From Castanea sativa (taxonomy: Eukaryota > Streptophyta > Magnoliopsida > Fagales > Fagaceae), in NCBI RefSeq assembly GCF_040712315.1, contig NC_134017.1, forward strand, positions 52,449,636 through 52,513,635: a stretch of DNA of 64,000 nucleotides. The letters are read 5' to 3'. The translations under genes were made by a program, and so were the position numbers. Positions 1-11,796 of this stretch are shown here, in pieces (positions within the stretch are counted from its first letter, which is position 1; every line of letters begins with the position of its first letter). Under the pieces are notes generated by a model. The model searched no databases and had not been told where the DNA came from. It saw only the letters and a list, made by a program, of their open reading frames with translations.

Positions 1-2150
1 GTAGTTCAAAAAAGTTCAACCAACTACTTCTAATAAACCTCCAAAGGCTAACATAATCCACTCACCTTTTTCGTGCACCAACCATCACAAACATTCTCAT
101 ATGTTGCCTCAATAACCCTTCTCCATAATGTATCTATCTCTAAACCATACCTCCATAACCACTTGCCCAACAAGGCAAAGTTAAAACTCCTCAATCATCT
201 AATACCTAGCCCTCTAACCTACATTGGCTTACGAACCTTAGCCCATTTCACCAGGTGTAACATAGAATCACCACTAATACTACTCCAAAGAAAAAACTCT
301 CTGTAATTTCTCCATACGATTGACAACCTTCCCAGGTATAGGAAGAATCGAAAGGAAATAAGTAGGTATAGAGGAGAAAGTACTTTTAATAAGAGTAACC
401 TTACCCCTCTTAGATAAATAAAACATCTTCCAACCTTCTAGTCTTCATTCCATCTTCTCTAATATAGGATTCCAGATTGACACCTCATTGAATTTAGCAC
501 CCAAAGGAAGTCCCAAATATTTCATAGGAAGGGAAGATTGCCTACAACCCAATAGCCCCACCAACACATCCAAATTATGTACCTCTCCAACTGGTACCAA
601 CTCTAATTTGCCTAAATTAATCCTTAAACCTGAAACCTTCTCAAATCTAGTCAGAATCTCCCTCAAAGTAATTAACTAATTAGGGTTAGCATCACAAAAA
701 ATAAGAGTGTCATTTGCAAATAAAAGATGAGACACAATCATCGAAGTACTAGATGTAGAACCTACATAGAAGCCCGAAAATTGTCCAGCAGCTACAACCA
801 CATCCAACCTACGGCTCAAAGCCTCTATAACCATATCAAAGAGCAATGGAGATAGAGGATCCCCTTGCCTAATCCCCCTAGAGCTTCCAAAATTTTTTGA
901 AGGATTCCCATTAATCAAAATGGAAAATTAACAGTAAAAATGCAACACATAATCCATTTTCTCCATTTTTTTGAAAACCCATAATGCTACAACATATACA
1001 TTAGAAAACCCCAATTCACATGATCATACGCCTTCTCCACATCCAACTTACACAACACCCTTGTAATCCCTGTTTTCAAACTACTATCAATGCATTCAGA
1101 AACAATTAACACGGAATTTAAAATTTGTCTACCTTTCACAAATGCATTCTGTGAATCTAAAATAGGCCCATGTGCCACCCTTTAGAATCGATTAGCCTAC
1201 ACCGTTGAAATAATCTTGTAAATCACACTAACTAAACTGATTGGTCCAAAATCCTTGATCTCCACAACATCTACCATTTTAGGAATAAAGGCAAAAAATG
1301 CAGTATTAAGACTCTTCTCAAACACAGCTTGAGTATGAAAGTTCTAAAAAAAACTTCCATAATCTCTTTCTTCGAAACACTCCAACAGGACTGGAAAAAA
1401 GCCATGAAAAAACCATCCAGGCCAAGAGCCTAATCACCATTAAAACCATTAATCACCCTATACACCTCTTCCTTGTTAAACGGCCTATCTAACCAAAGAG
1501 CATCTTCCTTAGAAATTCTAGAGAATTTCACGTCATCAAGGACAAGTCTATCAATCACAATTTTAGAATAAAGCTGCCTATAGAATCAAGAAATACACTT
1601 TGCTATGTCCTCTGGATCTGAAGAAAGCTACATCCACCATAAGCCTATCTATGGAGTTAAATCTCCCGTGAGAATTGGCTATATGATGGAAAATTTTAGT
1701 ATTCCTATCTCATTCTCTAATACAAAGAACTCTAGATTTTTGCATCCAACAAATTTCTTTCAGAAGAGAAGCTTTTTCTAGCTCACCTCGGATTCTTTCC
1801 AAATCCAACTTATCCTCATTGTTAGACCACGACTTTCCTCAATAGTCTCTAATTCGCTAAGGTATTTCCACAACTATTTTCCTCGTTCTTCTACATTTCC
1901 AAAAACCTCCGCATTCCATTTTTTCAAATCATTTTTCAAAAATTTCAATTTATTTACCAGCACAAAACTCGGAGCACCTTGAAAATGATAAGATTCCCAC
2001 CAAGATCTCACCATTTCCATAAAGCCCTCATCCTTAAACCACATGTTCTCAAACCTAAATGGCCTCCTACCCTTATGATGAAAGGATTCGCCCTCTAATA
2101 CAATTGGAAAGTAATCTGATAAAATCATTTTAATTTTTCTTCCTTATAAT
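1..2150 (-). pseudogene. L1-type LINE ORF2 remnant (left copy)
   Basis: Read on the minus strand, fragments follow LINE ORF2 order: the end of the endonuclease region with SDYFPIVLE and RRPFRFENMW (2128-1874), RT with [13 protein letters not shown] (1178-987), [13 protein letters not shown] and a degenerate HLLFANDT box (918-676; the catalytic FADD is mutated), then the LRINLGK and MKYLGLPLG blocks (666-445) and the start of the zinc-finger RT-associated region towards position 1. Stops and frameshifts break it throughout, so it is inactive. The 5' truncation near 2150 falls in what looks like the first intron of a PUP gene. The same element, extended at its 3' side, is at 57780-60230. Confidence 0.9.
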
Positions 2151-2295
2151 TTGGAGGGGAACAAAAACAGAAGCGAAAAAAGAAAGAATATACAGATGGA
2201 CTGGAATTTTTTGCAAAAAGAACAAAAAAGAAAAGAAGAATATACAGGCTAGCTGCTTTTCCTCTCTAATCTTTGGATACAGAAATTTGACTTAC

Positions 2296-2332
2296 CTGTG
2301 ACTTGGAGTTGCAGATTTTGAGCTTGCCCCAT
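2296..2332 (-). pseudogene. Purine permease (PUP) first coding exon
   Basis: The minus strand gives an ATG followed by GQAQNLQLQVT and a split codon at a GTAAGTC donor. PUP transporters typically begin with a short exon of the type MGEAQELQLQI, so the match in length (37 nt), sequence and splice phase is good. A (GA)n tract lies just upstream, as is common in 5' UTRs. Downstream on the minus strand the presumed intron runs into a LINE and no second exon appears in the window, so this is a truncated gene start. A second 37-nt exon of the same kind is at 6233-6269 and a duplicate at 60376-60412. Confidence 0.65.

Positions 2333-2335
<3 letters not shown>

Positions 2336-2364
<29 letters not shown>
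2336..2364. repeat. (GA)n microsatellite
   Basis: Dinucleotide run immediately upstream (minus-strand sense) of the PUP start codon. The right copy (60415-60440) is shorter. A further imperfect GA run is at about 2902-2932. Confidence 0.95.
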
Positions 2365-2366
<2 letters not shown>

Positions 2367-3462
2367 TTTTTGCACAAATAAATTGAAACATGCACTTGAA
2401 CAGCATGCAATTTATGGCTGTAATGGTTGTCCAACTCCAGTGATGTTAGGTCTTATTCCATCATTAACACGTTATTGCATCATTTTAAACATTTATAGCT
2501 TCTCAACAATTGCAAAATAATATGGGCTCAATCACAATCATGATCCAATATCATGATAGATGCGGTTTAATTTGATGATTTATATTTCTTGATATGAGTT
2601 TTTAAGTTGTATGGATTTCATTTTATTTTACTTTTTTAAGGTAGTACGATGAATATCATTAAACTATGTTGGGATTTTGGCAAAATTATACCATTTTGCA
2701 GTAACTTTTTCTAAGTAAATCATCAATGCAATTGCCAATTTCACTTAAAAATTCATAGTTTGCTTGATTTGCTTCAATTGAATATATGCTTCAATTACAG
2801 GACTATATGAGAATTAATTTACCCTAGAACTCCCATGATCTGTTTAGATAGGCATGTCTTGTTGAAGATCTTATGCTTTTTAAATGTGGGAAACGAAATT
2901 TGAGAGAGAGAGAGAGAGAAAGAGAGAGGGAGATCTTAGACACTTGAAAACTTAGCAGGTACATGGATTGCATGCAACATGCATGGTGGGTGATACTGAT
3001 GGGTTTCCAGTACCTATAATAGTATAATGTGCAGTCTTATTCCATAACTAACACATTATTGCATATTTAAAACATTTTATTTTTAATAATATTTGAAATG
3101 GTTATATCATATGAATGGTGTCACCATATCATTTGAATCATGTTAGCCTTTATTTTATTTTTTTTAATAATAGTTATAATAAGTGGGTAGGGGAATTTGT
3201 ATCCTAATTCTCCTTATTAATAAATCAGATTAGGGAATACCACTAAACTACAAAGTGAATAATTACACAATAAATTAGGAAGAAGAATGAGAGATATGGT
3301 AGAGATAAGTCTTACTAGAGTATCTGCTTGACTAATACTACTTAAGCCATTCCATACGAGCAGAAAGATTCGAAAGTCTTCTTTTGTAGAAAATTAGCCT
3401 TACATTGATCTTAAGCCTATCTTATGCATTAATAATTGTAGTCAAAATAAAGCAAACCTTAT
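2365..3462. other. No gene seen
   Basis: AT-rich DNA without a supportable gene. 2365-2935 is duplicated in the right copy; the deletion/insertion breakpoint relative to that copy is at 2935, just after an imperfect GA run. Confidence 0.7.
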
Positions 3463-3728
3463 TCATGATCCATTAACCTCTTGTAGTGAGGAGGCATTGG
3501 AAGCTTCATTTTTATTTCTATCTTCAAGCTTGGACTTAAGATCATCAAGGTACTGCTGATAGACATACGAAACAAAACCCCAAATAGCTAAAACCATGGA
3601 GATCACCTTTATTCCACCCATTTTTTCATGGAAAAAGATCACAGCTAGAACCGGAACAATAGGCAAACCCAAAACACTTATGGCATTGGAGAATAAGGAA
3701 GACACCTCAAAAATCAAACCTACACAAC
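3463..3728 (-). pseudogene. Purine permease (PUP) last exon
   Basis: The minus-strand reading frame carries GLIFEVSSLFSNAIS, PVVPV-type VPVLAVIFFHEKM and MVLAIWGFVSYVYQ, the conserved C-terminal transmembrane part of plant purine permeases (drug/metabolite transporter superfamily, plasma membrane purine/cytokinin uptake). It starts after a tgtag acceptor and ends at a normal stop with a hydrophilic tail. The large middle PUP exon is not found between here and the first-exon-like piece at 6233-6269; that interval is TA-rich repeats and a MITE. So the gene is incomplete even though this exon is open. The right segmental copy lacks it. Confidence 0.85.
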
Positions 3729-4062
3729 CTACAGCAAAAACATAATTGATCCACATTTAAAAAAAAATTGATCCCCTCTTTTAAAAGATAGCATATGGAA
3801 CTATAGGTATACATAATACCCCTCTCACATAAAGGTTAGATCCACCTACCATTATGTGAAATGGAAATTACATGACATCTTTCGTTTTCTAAAGTACTAC
3901 AACAAATAAATAATCTCCAAAACAATCCCAACGCACAAATTAATTGGCATAATATCAGCATGTTTTTATATTTTTAAATGAATTTTGTGCAAAGTAAAAT
4001 TTATATACAATATCTTAAGTGTAGTATACTAGGTTCTCTAATTGAATTAAAACACTTGGTTT

Positions 4063-4102
<40 letters not shown>

Positions 4103-4241
4103 TTAATACTCCTCAAAAAATATAACACTATTTATGTCTTATTGGTCAAAACAACTAAATGTATGAATTTAATTGGAGAATCTAATATAGTGTGTATAAT
4201 TTTACAATTATGAAAAAGGTCTTTCATCCAAGCTTTAATAA
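3729..4241. other. No gene seen; AT-rich
   Basis: Intergenic or intronic AT-rich DNA with a (TA)n tract at 4067-4098. Confidence 0.7.
4067..4098. repeat. (TA)n microsatellite
   Basis: Uninterrupted alternating TA, about 16 units. Confidence 0.97.
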
Positions 4242-4416
4242 CCAAGGTTTAAAAAACAGGATCGAACTGGCCAGTCCGACCAGTTCAATCAAGAACCGGC
4301 CATTGATCTAGTCCAGTAAAATTGCCCATAATCAGCCAACGATCGGCCAAAATTGGTCAAAAATCGGGAACTGGATGCCAACCGACTCATTTAATGGTTC
4401 ATTTTTTAAAACCATG
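4242..4416. mobile_element. MITE with 7-bp target duplication
   Basis: A 175-bp element with imperfect terminal inverted repeats (CCAAGGTTTAAAAAA at the left, and the right end read in reverse is CATGGTTTTAAAAAA). Exact TTAATAA copies flank it at 4235-4241 and 4417-4423. The inside holds repeated CCGGTT/GGCCAA-type words. Size and target duplication suit a non-autonomous hAT- or Mutator-like element; the superfamily is not certain. Confidence 0.6.
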
Positions 4417-4633
4417 TTAATAACGCACTTTATTTTTTCTAACCAGAAATGACATACAGTTCTTGATTTCCCTTTCTATTTTTTTTTAATCCTTTTTCTT
4501 AATAATGGTTAGAGAGTACAATCATTTTTTTTCAACGTTTAATAATGAAAGTTATACAAATAATATTACGTTGTCATATCCTATATGGCACTTAATTTCA
4601 AATCTAAAAAACATAAAATGTTAGGGAAAAATG

Positions 4634-4634
<1 letters not shown>

Positions 4635-4681
<47 letters not shown>
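4635..4681. repeat. (TA)n microsatellite
   Basis: Uninterrupted alternating TA, about 23 units. Confidence 0.97.
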
Positions 4682-5270
4682 CTTTGAGAATGAAAAAATG
4701 ATAAATTGATGACTATGACAAGAGAAAAATCTTATTTCTTTGAGAAAATGCAAAAACCAATCATTTTGATACAAAAATAGTGCATTCAATTAGGCTTTAT
4801 GGAAAATACTTAATATTATATTTTACTCACTAGATAATTTTCAAATTATAATTTTTTATCTGCTCTCTTTATAATATCAAGATCCAAATATACAAACATA
4901 TATAATTATAATTTTAATTCTTATAACTAAATTTAGTAATACAACTAGGAAAAATATAAATAAAACAGAAAACCATATATGTACTTTCAAACCCAAAGTT
5001 TTAGCATTTTGTAGTCAAGAAAACAAAATTATTCATAAGAGTGATCCAAATAAAATTTTCTTTTGAAAATTAATTTTAGAGAAAAAGAGTGAAGACATAG
5101 GGGTGAGACTTGAGAGCTCTTGTCTCAATCAGTATCGCAGGTAGATTGAAGACCTAAAGGAACTAGTAGTTTATTAACAAGTTAACAACACTTTAATTAA
5201 GTTAATTGAAGGCTTCAAAATTGTAGCACCACATATATTTAGGTATCTATTATCTAAAAAGGTCTTTTAA

Positions 5271-5272
<2 letters not shown>

Positions 5273-5316
<44 letters not shown>
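5273..5316. repeat. (TA)n microsatellite
   Basis: Alternating TA, about 22 units, directly next to the tandem duplication at 5316-5538. Confidence 0.97.
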
Positions 5317-5321
<5 letters not shown>

Positions 5322-5538
5322 AAAATGTTTTTTTTTATGATTGGGCCATGAGTGTAAGATATTTGGTAATTTGCATTTTTGGTTCTCTATGGGCCAACTT
5401 AATTATTAAGAGAGAATTAACTAAAAATGTTATTTTATTTTTTATTTTTTTTTATGATTGGGCCATGAGTGTAAGATATTTGGTAATATGCATTTTTTGG
5501 TTCTCTATGGGCCAACTTAATTTTTAAGAGAGAATTAG
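5316..5538. repeat. Two-unit tandem duplication, about 103-120 bp
   Basis: Both units contain ATGATTGGGCCATGAGTG, a GTAAGATATTTGGTAAT word and TCTATGGGCCAACTTAA. The second unit (from 5419) differs mainly by a longer T-rich run. It looks like a recent local duplication. Confidence 0.9.
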
Positions 5539-6232
5539 ATATCATTTTTGGAAGGCTAAACTTCAAGTTTTAATTAAATATACTATAAAATAATTTAACT
5601 ATATAAATTGTTCAAAAAAAATCCTTGTGGCCAGGGCCATGATCCACTTGGCCTCAATATACTTCCTTCCCTGCCTAGGATGCTTCTTCACTTAGCATAG
5701 GTGGCATCTTCATCGCTATGAATATAGATAATAGGCATGCATAATATATATATAATTACATCCTGGAGATATTCTATTACAGAAATGCGATTTTTCCTGA
5801 AAGAATTCCGTCAATATAAGAGAAAATAACCATATATTGTTCTTTAAGACAAGGATTTCTTCAAAGGTGATGTATCATGTTCAAGTTCAACTATTTTACT
5901 GCTGGACAGTTCTTAAAATATCTATCAGTTACTATCATAGCAGCAGTAAGCTCAGAATTACAGAAACAAACTTCTTTACCAAAATCAAATTAAATATCTC
6001 TCTATCCCTTATAACTTTGACTACTGCAAGGCCAAAATTTTTATAGTTTAATTGACACTCCCTATACAAAAAACACTTCGTGGTCTAGAGGGAAAAGAGT
6101 TGAAATGGTGGGATTAACAGCATTTTGTGACTATCTTTAAAAAATAAAAATTAAAAAACTTCTTAAAAACTACAAACTACAAACAATAAACTTCTTGCTC
6201 TTTGGTAATAAATTTATGAAAATATGACTTAC
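5539..6232. other. No gene seen
   Basis: AT-rich sequence leading to the PUP first-exon-like piece. I see no coding signal I can support. Confidence 0.6.
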
Positions 6233-6269
6233 TCATGATATGGAGCTGAAGTTCTTGAGCTTCTTTCAT
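6233..6269 (-). pseudogene. Second purine permease first exon
   Basis: The minus strand gives an ATG followed by KEAQELQLHIM and a GTAAGTC donor, 37 nt long as in the exon at 2296-2332 and in the same phase. It lies 2.5 kb upstream (minus sense) of the PUP last exon at 3463-3728, so the two may belong to one gene that lost its large central exon. Inference rests on a short match. Confidence 0.55.
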
Positions 6270-6483
6270 GTCAAATTTGAATGAGTTCAAAGATGTTCCA
6301 GAGAGATAGAGTTGGGGAGAGAGAGTGTGTGTACACAATAAGTGAATCATGTACATTTATAACTTGTATTCTGGCAGTAATAAATGGGTGTCGCGGTGGT
6401 CATCGTTTCTTCTTATCATTTGAGAGATATTCAAGGGAGAGCCAAGTGCATCCAAGTCATTGGAGCAAAGCGGTGGAGATATA

Positions 6484-6814
6484 GGCTTGGTTTGGATACA
6501 GCGTTTGCTGCGTCTGCGTCTGAGTTTTCTGTTTTTTTTTTTTTTTTTTCTTCTTCTTCTGCTGCAGCAGCAGCATGGGTCAGGGGGGACAAGGCTACTA
6601 TTCATGTTACTGTGCATGAACAGTAGTCGCATTTTGCTGACTTTCAGCACATTTGTGGGTCCCGTGTACTGTTCATGGGACCTACAAACTTCACTTTACA
6701 GAATTTTTTTTATTAAAAATGGGTCCCACGGTACTATTTACACATTTAAAAATTATTTTGCTACAGTGTTTTCAGTTTTCAGTTTTCAGCAATAAGTTCT
6801 ATCCAAACGGACCC
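6484..6814. mobile_element. MITE with GGGTCCGTTTGGAT-type ends
   Basis: The left end carries the word TTTGGATACAGCG and the right end, read in reverse, begins GGGTCCGTTTGGATAG. It shares the distal block AAAAATTATTTTGCTACAGTG with the elements at 8734-9005 and 61122-61354, so this is a multi-copy family. Internal T-run, a GCAGCAGCAG run and paired ATGAACAGTA / TACTGTTCAT words give internal fold-back potential. Reading frames inside it are not genes. Confidence 0.7.
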
Positions 6815-7508
6815 ATATTCGAAATATTAAAATCTTTTTTTGTTGATGTCAAATTTTGCCATAACCCCACTAAATGTTTGTATGGCTATCAATTTCCTAT
6901 AAAAATCACTATTAAGTTGTCCTATTAAGACTATAATGATTTTTTTTTTTTGTTGCTTCTAGTTGTCTGTCCGATTATGGGAATGACTTGTTAATTATCA
7001 CCTTGCGGGAAGTGATTAAAAGAGAGAGGAAAAAGAAGAGATTTAATTTAAACTAATTAATAACCTTCACTTCTTCATGTTCATGACAGAGTAAGTGTTA
7101 GTGGTTCCAAATATTTAGTAATTTGGCATCCTAAAAAGTTATTTTATCTTTTTTACCACCTCATTTTACAAAACACTCAACATTAGTGATTTTATTTTAG
7201 CATTCAATACAATAAAATAATATAAACAACACAATAAAATAATATATCTATAACAATAAACAACTACCACCACTAATACAATAAAATAATATATCTTTTA
7301 ATAAAATGTTAGGTTTGCTCCACTTATGCAGCCCACTTATACTATATTTTGATGGTAAATTTATCATTTTAGCAAAATGCTTACACCAATACAAAATATG
7401 CTCTGAGTTGTTATTTAGCTAGATTTCATAAGGGTCACATTGGTCAATTATTTGCAATGGCTAGCTCAACCAATTTCTAAAGAGTAGGTGAGAATATTCA
7501 AAGCAAAA

Positions 7509-7551
<43 letters not shown>

Positions 7552-8733
7552 AACTTTATGGGATAGCAATACCTGCTTTATCTCTAGTACGAAGCAATAG
7601 TGCCATATCATATATATTTTATATATAGGCGTTGTCTGGTGGGTTCCACGTGTCAAGGTGACTGTATGGATTTTTTTTTTGAAACTGACTCTATGGATTT
7701 TCAGAGTATATTGGCTAGAGGGATATCATCTGTTGTTCTTTCTTGTGCCTGTTTCTCTTAATCGAGGAGGAGAATTCAGTTCTTAATTTCATAAATGTGC
7801 ATGGTTTGTAAGTGGATTTATGTGCCCAATGTGATCTCAAAGTACAAATATATCCATGCGGACCATGCCTACATACAGTACTTCTAACAAAACAAAACCT
7901 ATGATAGCTTTTTGGTTCCCTAAATGTCACGCACAAAATTCCTACATGCTTTTCTTCTTCTTTTTTTTTTTTTTTTTTTCTTTTTCTTTTATTATTATTA
8001 TTATTATTATTTTTTTAGGTTAGCGTATTGATAACCTCAAAGCTCTAATAACAAGGCACGCAAAAGTATAATTTAACCATGTGATGAAAAGAAAGTTTAG
8101 AAACATAAAATATATATATATATATATCTCACAACATTTTTACAATTTTTATTTTCAATTGCAGTAGAATTGTCACCTAAAAAGTTACGAAAATATTGTA
8201 AAAGTTTGTTCTATCTATAGAATAAATCTGTGATGAATTAAAGAAATCAAAAAATAAAGGAAAATAAGAGTGGAAAGTATCATGATTCAAAACTCTATTA
8301 ACCCAAGACACTTCCTCAGGAATAAAATTTCAGTGGTGAAATCGATAGTAAAAATGACTCTAATTGAACCAAAGAGAAGCCCTCAGTGATATACTAATAT
8401 GTCCTCCCAATAGTTGAGTAAAAAAATGCCATAAAAAAGACAAGTAGAAGAAGCAGCATTGCTTGGAAACAAAACGAAACGAGAAAGGCCAAAGAAGATT
8501 TGAGTCGAAGACAAAGTTCAGAATCTAGGCTCAAGCGACCAAGTTTGAGACTTTGAGGTTAGCTTGGCCTCATCATCAAAGCCCTTTCCTCAAGGACAAA
8601 CTGGATGATGTGTGCAAGTTTTACAACATGTGTTTTAGCAATTATATGCCTTCTTCCAACAATAGCCAACAAGATGAAGACAACTAATTTCCTTTCAAAG
8701 TTTTATTTTTAACCCCTTGATTTAAGTTTCATT
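6815..8733. other. Repeat-rich DNA, no gene seen
   Basis: AT-rich. Contains (TA)n at 7511-7547 and 8108-8127, a long T run near 7960-8000 followed by (ATT)n, and AT-rich arrays around 7200-7310 with repeated AATAAAATAATAT words. The breakpoint relative to the right segmental copy is near 8614. Confidence 0.7.
7511..7547. repeat. (TA)n microsatellite
   Basis: Alternating AT, about 18 units. Confidence 0.97.
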
Positions 8734-9005
8734 GCCCGTTTGGATCCAGCGTTTTGCTGGTTGCGTTTTCCCTTCTTTTTTTTTTTCTTCGTTTTCGCTG
8801 TGGGGGACAAATGGGTCAGTGCGCGCACTGTGTGCGTACTGTGTGCGCACCGTTTACGCACTATTCGCGCACTGTTCACGTACTTTTTCAACAATTTTTT
8901 TTATTAAAAATAGGTTTCGCAACACTATTCACATATTTAAAAATTATTTTGCTACAGTGTTTTCAGTTTTCAATTTTCAGCAATAAATTCTATCTAAACG
9001 GACCC
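8734..9005. mobile_element. MITE, same family as 6484-6814 (left copy)
   Basis: Left end GCCCGTTTGGATCCAGCG, right end in reverse GGGTCCGTTTAGATAG. The middle carries a short GC-rich array of GCGCACTGTGTGCGTAC-like units that is longer here than in the duplicate at 61122-61354 (which has a single unit). Two young copies of the same insertion therefore differ by array contraction or expansion. Confidence 0.75.
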
Positions 9006-10893
9006 TCAGTCGACACTTCAACAGTTCAACGTTCAACACTCATTTTATGAAATTTATGGTCACATCACTACTCACTCACTAGTGTTAATAATGGACAAGA
9101 TTAACCACAAATTAAGAAAACTGAGTTGTCAATTTCAATATGATGTGTTTCACACTACCCATAGTCATGATTTTAGTATCACAAGGATATAAGCATTTGA
9201 TATTTAAAAAATATCATATTTTACTATTTCAAAATCTACTTTATCTAGAGCGATTATTAAGAGCGGACGCCACAGGTTGAGATTTTTTTTTAAAAACTAC
9301 TTTTTTCTATTATATTATACCATTTTACAATATATTTAATATTTCAAATTTTATTTTACCATAAAATATATTATAATAATATATCTACACAATAAAATAA
9401 TACAACCTAATACTCAAATAAAACCTAATACTCAAATAAAAATCCAAAACCCAAATAAAATATTATTTATAAAAAATACCATCTTGCTACAGTACCATCA
9501 TAAAAGTAGGATGCTATTGTAGCTCAATGGTAAAATTTTTTAGAATTGAAAGTGTGGATAATGCAAGATTTATGGGGTTTGATGCTAAATTTTAACATAT
9601 TTGAAATTTTAACATACTAGATACTGATGCTAAGTGTGGCTTAGGACTTATTTAGTGGCAATTTTGTAAGAGATTTATAATAACGTTGTTATTGTCTTGT
9701 AAAAATATGTGTAGGTAAAAAATTAGGAAAATACGTGTACTATTATTTAAGTACTTAAATTGCTATTTAAACAACAGTAACAAATACCACTTTAAAGTTT
9801 TGAACCACTAGAGGGAGTGCTGCCTTTGGATCTTCACTTGGATGGGTCCCACAACTTCAGTAGGTATAAAAAATCTCTCTGAGTCAATCACATGCCAAAG
9901 ACTAGATGAGGTTTCCAAGCTGGTGGCTCCTTTTAGTCATTTTCATTTATAAAAGACAAAAATATTGCCGCATTTTGACTACTTTGCTACAACTTTTGGC
10001 AACCTATACCTATTTAGGGTTTGATAATATGCTCACGGTGCTAAAAAGTAAACCAAAACCAAAAATGCTCACAAGTGGCATTAAAAGTGTGAAGCATCAA
10101 ACTGCCACACTTTTGGTCCCCAAGGAAAACAAACTTCCCAGCTTTCTTTAATTTCCTACTGGACTAACAATCAAAAATATGAAACTAACGTCACAAACTA
10201 GAAATTAATAAAAGGATTGTGTTGCACGAATATACGAAAGAATCGCTCACAATTAAATTTTCCAATTGAATACATACACCAAGTTCGTGAATCCTCCACT
10301 CATGTAATGAGACAAATTGACAATGTCGCACTACTAATGAATATTAAATTTCATTGAAGCCAGACAATGAATCTATATCATAGGAACCTATATTTTCTTT
10401 TTAATGACTGAACAAAATGGAGAAATTTTGATATGTGACAATCTGCAATACTACAAAAAAATTTCTTTGGTATCATGTGCTGCCCTCTGCCACATTCTCA
10501 ATGCATGCCCACCTCCAATTTTCTACTGTGATGCAGCAATGAGGGCGACTTTCCTTGGCACTATTGGAACATTTGCTTTAAAAGCTAAATTTGCAAGCAA
10601 CATCTTCCAAATTCCCCTTATTTTACTCCCGCCTATATGTTTTGTGCATCCAACAAGAAATATCTATGAAACTTTTTTCAAGTCATAATTCGTCAGGCCT
10701 GTAATAGTAAATTGTATTGCTAATCATCATATATAGGTAAGTAAAAAAGATAAAAAAGGGCTCAGAGATCCCCTTTTTTTATGCTCTCTTACACGTGTGC
10801 ATATATAATATATTAGAATCAAAGCTCTTCATGAATCCAAATTATGAAAGTTCACTCTCAATAACAATTAAGTGGCAGAAAGGCCCATACCGG
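9006..10893. other. Anonymous DNA shared with right copy
   Basis: No supportable gene. AT-rich repeat-like sequence at about 9180-9560 (with a CATCTTGCTACAGTACCAT word) is probably another MITE-like insertion. Open frames at 10404-10688 and 9906-10151 are kept in both segmental copies, but both copies are nearly identical overall so this is not evidence of coding. The right copy lacks about 68 bp at 10400-10470, flanked by short TTTCTTT repeats. Confidence 0.6.
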
Positions 10894-11796
10894 TTAATGA
10901 GGGATCTGAACGAGAATGAATGCGATGAAATACACACACACACAAATGGCTGCCCCAGCAACAAAATTAGAAAACAATCGTCTGTTGTCTTTTGTGGGTA
11001 TAAAAACTGTCTTCAGTGTATTGGTTAATTCAAAAAGGCGATGAGATATCTGCACAAGCAAATTCAGAGAGCAACATGTTAGTATTGAGTGGCTTTCACA
11101 AAATCAGAGGGTAAAGAAGAAATATACTTACTATGACATAAATGGCAGAAGTGAGCATGAAGTTAAGCATCGGATATTCTGGAATAAGAGAAAGGAGCCA
11201 CTTAGGCTGTCCATTAGGCACATTTGATCTGCGGAAACATATATGGAAATTAGAAATGCACTTGAGTTAATCGTCAGCATAGTCTTCTCTTTTTGGGTGC
11301 TGTTTTTCTTATAGTCTCATACTTTCTTCTTATTTTTATCAATTTCTCTCTATACATTTGCATTTTATTAAACCTTTCAATATTATCCTTTTATAAAATG
11401 TAGGAGGAAGAGAAGGGACTACCTTTACTTTAACATTATCTTAGAAGATGGAAAAAAAATTTCAACGCTCTTTTAGAAATCTTATGAAAGCTTAAATACC
11501 TCATCCACCAAGAATAAAGATGGACATGCTTTTCACATCATGGTATCAATTCAATTCTAGGAAGGGTTACACAAGATTAGAACTCATATAAAGCAATAGA
11601 AGAGAAATAAAAATGAAAGCCACTATGCTTATGCATAAAGATGTGCTCAAACTAAACAAACATATTTTATAATGGCTATATAAAACATCACTAGGAAAAT
11701 TAGGGAAAAATAAATGAAAATATGAATTAGATTACACACCTCAACCAGATATGGAATTGTGAAATATAGGTCTCCAAAGTTATCTTGCCAAGCCAC
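10894..11796 (-). pseudogene. RWA: RWA (reduced wall acetylation) 3' exons, left copy
   Basis: Three consecutive exons on the minus strand: 11796-11740 (WLGKITLETYISQFHIWLR), 11228-11132 ([19 protein letters not shown] and LTSAIYVI) and 11049-10894 ([23 protein letters not shown], stop). All have proper AG acceptors and GT donors in matching phases. This is the C-terminal membrane part of the Cas1p/RWA O-acetylation proteins, Golgi multi-pass proteins needed for acetyl supply to cell-wall polysaccharides. The remaining upstream exons are not found next to it: the next minus-strand coding pieces are STP fragments. So it is a detached 3' part, or one end of a very disrupted gene whose early exon may be 47298-47354. 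Confidence 0.85.

Larger units (their letters stand above)
1..11706. repeat. Left copy of large segmental duplication
   Basis: Positions 1-2935 match 58082-61004, and about 8614-11706 match about 61005-64000, at very high identity (only scattered substitutions; for example about 4 differences over 73-306). The interval 2936-8613 has no counterpart in the right copy. The matched sequence includes a LINE, a PUP first exon, a MITE, anonymous AT-rich DNA and RWA 3' exons. Both copies run off the window. Offset is 58081 on the left part and about 52294 on the right part. Confidence 0.95.

Noticed and set aside
73..306. Plus-strand 77-codon frame, also at 58154-58387
   Set aside because: Antisense to the LINE zinc-finger RT region; preserved only because the two copies are young duplicates.
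6281..6928. Several overlapping open frames near 6.3-6.9 kb
   Set aside because: They lie in a MITE with T and GCA runs; low-complexity translations in three frames show no protein family.
10404..10688. 94-codon frame with CAALCHILNACPPP, also at 62706-62972
   Set aside because: Not recognised, its start differs between the copies, and conservation reflects recent duplication. Left as unassigned.
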